Source: an uncultured Brachyspira sp. (GTDB taxonomy: Bacteria; Spirochaetota; Brachyspiria; Brachyspirales; Brachyspiraceae). From it: a stretch of 13,469 bases of DNA. The notes under the pieces were generated by a model. It was not told where the DNA came from, did not search any database, and worked only from the letters and a program-made list of their open reading frames with translations. The stretch lies in assembly GCF_910588665.1 (NCBI RefSeq), contig NZ_CAJUPR010000017.1, forward strand, positions 1 through 13,469, read 5' to 3'. Position 1 is the stretch's first letter. Each line of letters opens with the position of its first letter. A program made the position numbers and the translations under genes. Below are positions 7,142-13,469 of this stretch, one piece after another.

Positions 7142-8926
7142 CTCTATCATAAATTTTATAAAAAAAGTTGTACCCTCTCCCTGTATTGATTCAACATCTA
7201 TAGTACCGCTATGTTCCGATATTATTTTTTCTACAGTGGAAAGACCTATTCCCGTACCTTTTTCTTTTGAAGTAAAATAAGGCTCAAATATTTTATGAAT
7301 ATTATTTTTTTCTATTCCTATTCCTGTATCCGTTATGCTTATTATAAAAAATTCATTTAAATCTATAATCTCATGATATGAAGATATATATATTATAGAA
7401 CTTTTTGACTGCTCCATAGCTTCTAAGGCATTTTTTATCAAATTTCTAAATGCCATTATCAGTTTTTCTCTATCCATATTAATAAAATAATCATGCCTGC
7501 TTAAAATCACATTAAACTTTACAGTATTAATATTTTTAAAAGAATCTAAAACTTCAAGCAATGCGGCATTAACAGACTGCTTATTATTGGAAAGCTTAAT
7601 AGAAAATGAGAATTCGGAAAAAGATTTTATAAGATTAATAATAATATTGGCATTCTTTATTATAATATTTGCAGAATTCTTATATTTCTGCACATCATTA
7701 TCCGTCATATTTACAGATATTTTTCTTTCTATAAGTTCAGCATTCATAATTATAGGCATAAGAGGGTTTTTTATTTCATGTGCTACTTTAATGGCAGCTT
7801 CTCTCCAAGTTTCAAGTCGGGCTCTGGTATTTTCTCTATCCCTATGATATTTCAATGCTCTGGCCATTACATTAAATCTATGTATCAGATTCCTCATATC
7901 ATGAACACCTCCAAGCTTCATATCTATATTAAAGTCCGCATTTGTAATAGAATTAGTTGCATTTAATATCAAACTCACAGGTCTGGTAATAAGTCTGGAA
8001 AGAATTATTCCGAATATTATTGAAAAAAAAGCCGATATTCCCAGTATAAATATATATAAAATACTAAGTATAATAGAAAATTCATTTGCAAACATACTTA
8101 CGGAATTATATATTCTAAAAGCCTCCAAAGCATTATTTCTTATTTCTATATAATTTTTAGACATAGATTCAGACCATATTACATAATTATTGCCGTATGA
8201 TAACGGTATAACGGCATTAACATAAAAAAATCCGTTGTACTCGCTATTAATAAATAATATATCCTTATTTTCTAATTTATAATTAATATCAAGCGGTATA
8301 TAATTTGCAGAATTAAAAAAAATTATATTATTTGCATTATATGAGTTTGATAAAAAAACTATATTATTAAAATACTCAGAATCGTCAATTATTTTATTTA
8401 TAATTTCATAATCCATCTTTCCAACTTCTAAACTCCTATATAAATTATTAAAATACTCTATTCCTACTTTTTTAATAATATCCGACATAAATTTCTGCTT
8501 ATCTATTATTTCTCTGTTTGAAAGATCTACAATATAAGAAACAGAGCTGTTGATATTATGATCTAAAAATAGATTCAAATTAGTTTTTATTATATATGTA
8601 GATATTTTGCTTAGGAACAAGCTTGGTATTACGGTCATAAGTACTATAATAAGAACTATAACCAATTTTAAATGAGATCCCTCCTTCTTCATTAAGGCAT
8701 CGGTAATAAATTTAATTATAAATATAATTCCGATTATAATGCTTGTAAGCGGAAAAAATAATACCGAAAATATATAAAATTGATTGGTAATATTAGGCTC
8801 ATATATAAAGCTGCTTATCCAAACTGATGCCACCAAATTTACCAATATAAAAAAAGATATCAGACTCGGAAATAATATGCCGTACCTAGACTTTACAGCC
8901 AACAATAATTTTTTTATAATATTCAT
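7136..8926 (-). CDS. NtrY-like membrane sensor histidine kinase
   Basis: The protein has 596 residues. The N-terminal region has three hydrophobic segments (about 15-41, 50-75, 87-107), an extracytoplasmic region of about 175 residues, and a fourth TM (about 283-311). This four-TM layout is typical of NtrY. A HAMP-like linker (about 310-362) leads to the dimerisation helix TWREAAIKVAHEIKNPLMPI, with phospho-His383; WRE..kvAHEIKNPL.PI is the NtrY-type H box. The ATPase domain shows the N box NLIKNALEAME (495-505), DTGIGI (533-538) and GTGIGLS (557-563). No PAS domain lies between HAMP and the H box, unlike many NtrY proteins. NtrY kinases normally phosphorylate the sigma54 activator NtrX, but no such regulator is in the window. 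The gene starts 6 bp after the HAD phosphatase gene in the same operon. Kinase identity is secure; the signal and partner are unknown. Confidence 0.92.
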   Translation of the reverse strand: MNIIKKLLLAVKSRYGILFPSLISFFILVNLVASVWISSFIYEPNITNQFYIFSVLFFPLTSIIIGIIFIIKFITDALMKKEGSHLKLVIVLIIVLMTVIPSLFLSKISTYIIKTNLNLFLDHNINSSVSYIVDLSNREIIDKQKFMSDIIKKVGIEYFNNLYRSLEVGKMDYEIINKIIDDSEYFNNIVFLSNSYNANNIIFFNSANYIPLDINYKLENKDILFINSEYNGFFYVNAVIPLSYGNNYVIWSESMSKNYIEIRNNALEAFRIYNSVSMFANEFSIILSILYIFILGISAFFSIIFGIILSRLITRPVSLILNATNSITNADFNIDMKLGGVHDMRNLIHRFNVMARALKYHRDRENTRARLETWREAAIKVAHEIKNPLMPIIMNAELIERKISVNMTDNDVQKYKNSANIIIKNANIIINLIKSFSEFSFSIKLSNNKQSVNAALLEVLDSFKNINTVKFNVILSRHDYFINMDREKLIMAFRNLIKNALEAMEQSKSSIIYISSYHEIIDLNEFFIISITDTGIGIEKNNIHKIFEPYFTSKEKGTGIGLSTVEKIISEHSGTIDVESIQGEGTTFFIKFMIES

Positions 8927-8932
8927 AATTTA

Positions 8933-9538
8933 TTATTCTTTCAGTATTTCTCTTAATATATTTTTCATATCATCTATTTTTTTAAGCTGCATCGCATTTA
9001 TTGAAATTTCCGAAGCAGAATTAACATTATCTATATTATCATCTATAAACAGGCATTCATCTGCTTTTACTCTGAATTTATTTAAAAAGTATTTATAAAT
9101 ATCCTTATCAGGCTTAATCATTTTAATATGAGCTGAAACAATTCCGCCGATACAAGTATTGTCAAAGAAATCCGTTTCTTTCCTTAATGCCTCAAAAGTT
9201 TCACAAGGCATATTTGTAAGATAATATATATTATAGCCTTTTTTTTTATATTCCTTCAAAAGAGAAACATTATTATTATTTTTATTAAGACATAAAGTTA
9301 ATGAGCTGTCAAATAAACTGTCAATGATTTCTTTATATTTAGGATTTATATTTATAAATAATTTTCTTGCATCTTCAAACGGCAAATCCCCTTTATCCAT
9401 CAAATGCCAATTTTCATTCATAAATGTATTTTGCAAAAAGTCTTTTTTATCCTCTTCGTCTATATATTTATTAATAAAGCCGTAAACATCAAATTCATAA
9501 AGCACATTTCCGACATCCGATATAATATTTTTAATCAT
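8933..9538 (-). CDS. HAD-superfamily hydrolase, subfamily IA-like phosphatase
   Basis: The protein has 201 residues, a usual length for small HAD phosphatases with a helical cap. Motif I is ISDVGNVLYEFD, with nucleophile Asp8. The D-x-G-N-V form, with Gly instead of the second Asp, is the version seen in YihX-like HAD proteins. Motif II is YYLTNMP with Thr108, motif III is the Lys of IKPDKDIY (Lys142), and motif IV is CLFIDDNIDN with Asp166 and Asp167. Such enzymes usually dephosphorylate small sugar phosphates or nucleotides; the substrate cannot be told from sequence. The ATG is preceded by AAAGGGTG at 5 nt. It is the first gene of an operon with the histidine kinase, driven by a consensus promoter at 9578-9605. 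The operonic link to a kinase does not by itself show that it acts on the kinase pathway. Confidence 0.88.
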   Translation of the reverse strand: MIKNIISDVGNVLYEFDVYGFINKYIDEEDKKDFLQNTFMNENWHLMDKGDLPFEDARKLFININPKYKEIIDSLFDSSLTLCLNKNNNNVSLLKEYKKKGYNIYYLTNMPCETFEALRKETDFFDNTCIGGIVSAHIKMIKPDKDIYKYFLNKFRVKADECLFIDDNIDNVNSASEISINAMQLKKIDDMKNILREILKE

Positions 9539-9577
9539 AAATACACCCTTTTATTTTTTAATAAAAATAATTTTATT

Positions 9578-9605
9578 ATTATATTTTCTATGAATTGTTT
9601 GTCAA
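9578..9605 (-). promoter_or_regulatory. Consensus promoter of the HAD/histidine kinase operon
   Basis: On the minus strand a perfect TTGACA (9605-9600) and a perfect TATAAT (9583-9578) are 16 bp apart. Transcription would start near 9571, leaving a leader of about 33 nt. It diverges from the promoter of the 6S-like RNA, whose -35 box lies only 41 bp away. Confidence 0.7.
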
Positions 9606-9646
9606 GCATATTTGTAATTATATGATATATGTTAATAATTAAGGTA

Positions 9647-9675
9647 TTGACAAATAATAAAAAAGAATTTATATT
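9647..9675 (+). promoter_or_regulatory. Strong promoter of the 6S-like RNA
   Basis: A perfect TTGACA (9647-9652) and TATATT (9670-9675) are separated by the optimal 17 bp. The predicted start at about 9682-9684 coincides with the first paired base of the RNA. Confidence 0.7.
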
Positions 9676-9681
9676 GTAAAT

Positions 9682-9880
9682 AACTCTGCTGTTCTCGTCA
9701 AACGATTGTACATTCTTGCGCCAGTATAGATTAATGCATAAGGGATCTGGAGCGGAGCATTAATGATAGGCTCGCCAATTCGCGATACGGTTTTGAGAAA
9801 TCAAGGTCATGTTTCTGAGGAACCCACCTGACGCTAAAAGTCAGGCGCATTTATGTCATATACGGCTCAGCGGAGCTTTT
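9682..9880 (+). ncRNA. ssrS: 6S RNA (RNA polymerase-binding regulatory RNA), probable
   Basis: This stretch has no credible ORF and is less A+T-rich than its surroundings. It has a strong promoter in front and a hairpin with a T run at its end. Its ends pair: CTCTGCTG (9684-9691) with CAGCGGAG (9868-9875). Further in, GCGCC (9718-9722) can pair with GGCGC (9844-9848), with an open region between, as in the long rod with a large bubble typical of 6S RNA. Internal stems include ATTAATGC/GCATTAAT (9730-9737, 9757-9764) and CCTGAC/GTCAGG (9827-9832, 9840-9845). The size of about 195 nt fits. The order CACCTGAC...GTCAGG...CGGCTCAGCGGAG parallels the 3' part of E. coli 6S RNA. 6S RNA binds the housekeeping RNA polymerase and mimics an open promoter. 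SRP RNA, tmRNA and RNase P are less likely because their signature sequences are missing. Confidence 0.72.
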
Positions 9881-9885
9881 ATTTT
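9864..9885 (+). terminator. Hairpin plus T-run ending the 6S-like RNA
   Basis: GCTC (9865-9868), loop AGCG, GAGC (9873-9876), then TTTTATTTT. The stem is only 4 bp and competes with the closing stem of the RNA, so it may be a weak terminator or part of 3' processing. Confidence 0.45.
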
Positions 9886-9921
9886 ATCAATATTCACTCA
9901 ATAAATCCATAAATAAAAACT

Positions 9922-9950
9922 TTCAAGTAAAATTTACTTTATCCGATAAT
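9922..9950 (+). promoter_or_regulatory. Weak candidate promoter for the membrane protein operon
   Basis: TTCAAG (9922-9927) and GATAAT (9945-9950) are 17 bp apart. The -10 box is good and the -35 box poor. It would give a leader of about 50 nt. Readthrough from the 6S-like RNA is the alternative. Confidence 0.3.
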
Positions 9951-10009
9951 TAATCGTAGTTTTTTATATATTTTGTATAAAACAATTTTTTATTAAAGGC
10001 ATAAACATT

Positions 10010-11920
10010 ATGAATGAAAACATAAAGCAGAAAATAATGAAAACTATTTTAAGTTTGATGATATCTTTTCTTATTATATTTATAGCCGCAATGTTTGCAA
10101 GAGCCGCAAGCAATACAATTTTACCTGAAAATAATGTTGCAACAGTATTTATAAATGATTATTTGGATATGATGATGCAAAGAGTAGATAAAATTGCAGT
10201 AAAAATGAAGATAAAAAGAAACAGCGTATCCGAATATCAAGTTAATTTAATAACTCAGTCGATATCAGACTATGTAGGCTACAGCATGTATCAGACTGCG
10301 GATTCTCTAAAAGATTTTAATCCGAATAAAAATGTTTCAAAAACGCAATTGGATAAATATAAAAACGGCTATTATAAAATGACGCTTGAAAATCCGTATT
10401 TAAGAGGAATGACTGTTTTCAATACCGATGGAAAAATGCTTCTGAATTTATATATGTCAAGAAATAAATCATGGCCTTTGGAACTTCAGGATAATTTAGT
10501 AAAAGAAATTAAGACAAAAGGATCTTTGGTATTAAACGCCACAAATGAAAATACATTCTATATAATGGAATATATAAAAAATCCTTACGGAGAAATAATA
10601 GTTTCAACTAGAAACGATTATGCATATGTATCAGATATAGCTATGTACTATCAAGTAGCTGATAAAAGACTTTATATAAGCGATGCTAGAAACTCAGTTT
10701 ATAATGTAAGAGAAGCGGTGGGAGACAATAATATAGAAAAAGTTTCAAGCGTTATAAATAAATATGCATACTATAAAAAACAGCCTAGCTTTACTGTTAA
10801 TGATTCGCTTTCTGTTTCTATGATAGGAAAAGAATATCCTAATTACTTTGAACTTATAGTATTAGCAATAACAGCTCTTTTAATATTGGCATGTAAGTTA
10901 TTAATTAAGGCAATAGCTTATTTCTTTAAGTATATTATACAAGTTAAAAATGATAAAGATTATATTAAAAGCATAAAAGGAAATGATGAATTAATAAATA
11001 AAAATATTATAAACTCTTCATTGCCTAAATCCAACCCTATAGAAGAAATGCCGCCTATTATAGAAAAAGTACATTATAAGGTGCCTGAGCAATATTTAAA
11101 AGAAAACAGCAGCTTGCAACATAAAGATAATTTTAATATAGGAAAAAATATAATGAATATAGTGTCGGCTATAAAAGAAGAAATAAATTTATGCAGAGAT
11201 AAGCTTTCAGAGTCAAAAAAAGATTTAGAAAATAAAGAAAATGCATCAAATAATAATGATGAAGCCAGCAATGATAATATGGAAAGCGCATTTGCTGGTA
11301 TAAAAAAAGATCTTATGGAAGAATATAAAAGATCCATAGAAGAATCATTTTTTGAAGACAATATTTATAATACAGAAGAGAATATCTATATTGAAGATAT
11401 TAAAATATCAGATAAAGAAAATAACGATAATATAGAAGAGTTAGAAGATAATATAGTAGAAGAAGAGAAATTAATATCTGTATATGATCAATTAAAAAAT
11501 AATTCATCTAAAAATAATTTTATTGTTAAAGATTTATCATCAGATGAAAATATGTTAAAAAATGAAAATAATTCCAAATACAAAGAATATAATAATTTTG
11601 ATAAAAAAATAGTAAAAAGCGATTTATTATCAAACTATAAAGAAGAAAAGAAAGAATATGCAGAAAGTTTATTCAAATACTCAAGCAATGATTATAGCAA
11701 TATTAGTATTGATATATTAAATTCATACAATAAAGCTATTGATAATATAAAAACAAAAAATGAAAAAGAAGAAAGCCGCAGAGAAAATACAAAACCGTCC
11801 GATTTATATGGTTCTTCAAATTCAAGAACGGATGATGTATTTGCTGCTTTTGATAAAATGCTGTCTTCTATAATAAATAAAGCAGAGGAAGATGCAAAAA
11901 AAAGCATAACAAAAAAATAA
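10010..11920 (+). CDS. Membrane sensor-like protein with long acidic cytoplasmic tail
   Basis: The protein has 636 residues. TM1 is about 12-32, followed by an extracytoplasmic region (about 33-278), TM2 (about 279-310) and a 326-residue cytoplasmic tail. The outer region resembles a Cache-type sensor: a long helix, then strands such as RGMTVFNTDGKMLLNLY and GEIIVSTRNDYAYVSD. No HAMP, kinase, methyl-accepting or cyclase domain follows TM2. The tail is instead rich in Glu, Asn, Lys and Ser, probably disordered with coiled-coil stretches (about 385-410). It ends in a more ordered amphipathic segment, DDVFAAFDKMLSSIINKAEE, and a basic tip. AAAGG lies about 10 nt before the ATG. The next gene starts 20 bp downstream and has the same architecture, so the two are probably co-expressed and may form a complex. 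I do not recognise a named family. The Cache assignment is an inference from topology and pattern. Confidence 0.82.
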   Translation: MNENIKQKIMKTILSLMISFLIIFIAAMFARAASNTILPENNVATVFINDYLDMMMQRVDKIAVKMKIKRNSVSEYQVNLITQSISDYVGYSMYQTADSLKDFNPNKNVSKTQLDKYKNGYYKMTLENPYLRGMTVFNTDGKMLLNLYMSRNKSWPLELQDNLVKEIKTKGSLVLNATNENTFYIMEYIKNPYGEIIVSTRNDYAYVSDIAMYYQVADKRLYISDARNSVYNVREAVGDNNIEKVSSVINKYAYYKKQPSFTVNDSLSVSMIGKEYPNYFELIVLAITALLILACKLLIKAIAYFFKYIIQVKNDKDYIKSIKGNDELINKNIINSSLPKSNPIEEMPPIIEKVHYKVPEQYLKENSSLQHKDNFNIGKNIMNIVSAIKEEINLCRDKLSESKKDLENKENASNNNDEASNDNMESAFAGIKKDLMEEYKRSIEESFFEDNIYNTEENIYIEDIKISDKENNDNIEELEDNIVEEEKLISVYDQLKNNSSKNNFIVKDLSSDENMLKNENNSKYKEYNNFDKKIVKSDLLSNYKEEKKEYAESLFKYSSNDYSNISIDILNSYNKAIDNIKTKNEKEESRRENTKPSDLYGSSNSRTDDVFAAFDKMLSSIINKAEEDAKKSITKK

Positions 11921-11940
11921 TAGTTATTTAGAGGTGTTAT

Positions 11941-13469
11941 ATGTCTGACAAACATAATAAGATATCTATCTTTGTATATTTATCTATATTAATAAATTTA
12001 ATAGTTCTTGCTTTATTTATCACATTTGTATTCGGTCTGAAAAAAGACGCTTTTGATGTTGATACAAAAAAACTTGATAGAAATGCTTTGATATGTCAGA
12101 ACAGCATAGTAAATCTTGTAAAAGATTATGACAGCAGATTAAATAAAATAGTAGATAGTTATCCTTTTATTAATCTCATTCAGCAGGTTATATTAAACGG
12201 AATAGACGAGGGAGAGAGAGACAGAATTATATCAATATTCAGAAGCGGAAATTATGCTTTTGATACCATTTCTTTATATTTAGCAGACGGTAAATCCGTA
12301 TTTTCTTCTCCTGTAAAAACTAAGCCTATAGATTTAGAAAGCTATAAAAATTCTAAAGCCATTGCATTTTTTGATAAGGACTATGACGGAGTTTATTTTG
12401 TTAAGCCTATACAAAATGACAGAGGTATAGAAGTAGGATATATAGTTGCAAGCGTATTTAAAAAAATATTTGAAAATACTTCATATAATTTAAACTTTGT
12501 TGTACTTCCTAACGGTGTTATTTATTATAATCCTTCAATAGATATTAACAGCATATCAAGAGACAGCTTAACTCAATATATGAATAAAGATATATCAAAC
12601 TCAGGCACTATTGAAGCAGATAACAACACTTTCGCTTTTTATTCAGGAAAAGTTAAGAATATAGATAATTTTAGTATAGGAATATTAGAATTAAATGTAC
12701 CTATAGTACAGAAATATTTAAAATATATAATATTATCTATTTTATCATCATCTTTTATATTTTTACTTACAGCCTCTTTAATAGAAAGAGAAAAAAAATC
12801 TGATATTTTAGAAAATAAAGAAAATTTTAATTTATACAATGAAAGCGAAGATTATATTGATAATTATGAAAATTCAAATATCGTAAATGATGATGAAGAG
12901 TTTAATATAGATGATTATAATAATTATATTGAGGCTTTAGACGATGAGAGTATAAAATATTTAAATAAAAGAGAAAAAATAAAAAGCAGCAGTAAAATTG
13001 ATCTTCCTGATATAGATGAAATTGAAGACATAAAAGCTGAAAATGATGCTCCGATTTTAAATAATGCTGAGAATTATAATGACGAAGCAGTAAAATTAGA
13101 TGATGTATTGGAAGACGGCGGTGAAAATATAAATGATGATGAAAATATAAAATTAGAAGATTTATCGGCTTTAGACAGCATACTGGATAATGAAGATGAT
13201 GAAAGTATCAAATTAGAAGATTTATCAGATTTAGAAAACACATTAGAAAATGATGAAGAGAATAACATAGAAGATACTATTGAGGATTTAGAGGATATAC
13301 CTAATTTAGATGATGTACTATCTGAAGAAAATAATGAAGAAGAGAATAAAGATGCATATCCTGAAATGAAGGAATATTCAGACGATGAGCTTTTAGACTC
13401 GGATAATATATTAGATGATGAAGAGAATAACATAGAAGATACTATTGAGGATTTAGAGGATATACCTAA
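11941..13469 (+). CDS. Membrane sensor-like protein with acidic repeat tail (3' end outside window)
   Basis: The frame is open from ATG 11941 to the window edge (509 full codons plus two bases) without a stop. The start has a good ribosome site, GAGGTG, at 11931-11936. TM1 is about 9-33, the extracytoplasmic part 34-258, TM2 about 259-281, and the tail from 282 on is cytoplasmic. The outer part looks like a Cache-type sensor: a helix around 55-75, then strands such as DTISLYLADGKSVF, GYIVASVF and FVVLPNGVIYYNP. The tail is strongly acidic and repetitive: KLDDVL / KLEDLSALDSIL / KLEDLSDLENTL units, and NNIEDTIEDLEDIP twice, 55 residues apart. At residues 476-491 it carries MKEYSDDELLDSDNIL, the same module found five times in the giant protein at 1-2909. 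No output domain is visible up to the edge. It is in an operon with the preceding gene. Function unknown. Confidence 0.85.
   Translation, partial: MSDKHNKISIFVYLSILINLIVLALFITFVFGLKKDAFDVDTKKLDRNALICQNSIVNLVKDYDSRLNKIVDSYPFINLIQQVILNGIDEGERDRIISIFRSGNYAFDTISLYLADGKSVFSSPVKTKPIDLESYKNSKAIAFFDKDYDGVYFVKPIQNDRGIEVGYIVASVFKKIFENTSYNLNFVVLPNGVIYYNPSIDINSISRDSLTQYMNKDISNSGTIEADNNTFAFYSGKVKNIDNFSIGILELNVPIVQKYLKYIILSILSSSFIFLLTASLIEREKKSDILENKENFNLYNESEDYIDNYENSNIVNDDEEFNIDDYNNYIEALDDESIKYLNKREKIKSSSKIDLPDIDEIEDIKAENDAPILNNAENYNDEAVKLDDVLEDGGENINDDENIKLEDLSALDSILDNEDDESIKLEDLSDLENTLENDEENNIEDTIEDLEDIPNLDDVLSEENNEEENKDAYPEMKEYSDDELLDSDNILDDEENNIEDTIEDLEDIP
13141..13469 (+). repeat. Direct repeats in the acidic tail of the membrane protein
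   Basis: Two imperfect 60-bp units (13141-13200, 13201-13260) encode related 20-residue blocks around KLEDLS. A separate 55-bp stretch (13250-13304) recurs exactly at 13415-13469, an offset of 165 bp (55 codons), and the second copy is cut by the window edge. All repeat lengths are multiples of three. Confidence 0.9.

Noticed and set aside
9682..9880. SRP RNA, tmRNA or RNase P RNA
   Set aside because: No GGAAGGAAGCAGC-type SRP loop, no tRNA-like end with a tag frame, and no RNase P core signatures; size and end pairing fit 6S RNA better.

Overview
The window is very A+T-rich DNA with short intergenic gaps. It carries a CheX-type chemotaxis phosphatase, an HD-GYP protein, an NtrY-like sensor kinase and Asn/Lys/Glu-rich proteins. 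Together these suggest a low-GC spirochaete, most likely Brachyspira. That assignment is an inference from composition and gene content; no marker gene was compared.

Layout. (1) From 3229 down to 1 on the minus strand lies a two-gene operon: a small membrane-anchored SLBB-domain protein, then, 2 bp later, a giant acidic repeat protein (at least 969 residues) that starts with GTG and runs off the left edge. (2) Divergent from it on the plus strand are cheX and a 110-residue single-TM protein. (3) Facing these on the minus strand are an HD-GYP protein with a degenerate last metal motif and a two-TM protein with an N-terminal FG-type duplicated domain. (4) On the plus strand comes tRNA-Leu(CAA), followed 16 bp later by a receiver-like protein lacking the phosphoacceptor Asp. 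It converges on, and overlaps by 6 bp, an NtrY-like histidine kinase on the minus strand, which forms an operon with a HAD-family phosphatase. (5) A strong promoter at 9647-9675 drives a structured RNA of about 195 nt that looks like 6S RNA. (6) From 10010 to the right edge is a plus-strand operon of two membrane proteins with the same plan: short N-terminus, TM, extracytoplasmic sensor-like domain, TM, long acidic cytoplasmic tail. The second runs off the right edge.

The most interesting observation is that the giant acidic protein at the left edge and the second membrane protein at the right edge share one module, consensus M(K/P)(D/E)Y(S/T)D(E/D)ELLD..NIL. It occurs five times in the left protein, where a 126-bp unit has been copied perfectly, and once in the right protein just before the window ends. 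A soluble multi-copy protein and a membrane sensor-like protein carrying the same short module could bind a common partner or belong to one scaffold. This is a hypothesis; no enzymatic domain is visible in either protein.

Much of the rest is signalling: a chemotaxis phosphatase, a c-di-GMP-type hydrolase relative, a histidine kinase and a pseudo-receiver. Two of these, the HD-GYP protein and the receiver, have Asn in place of a key Asp.
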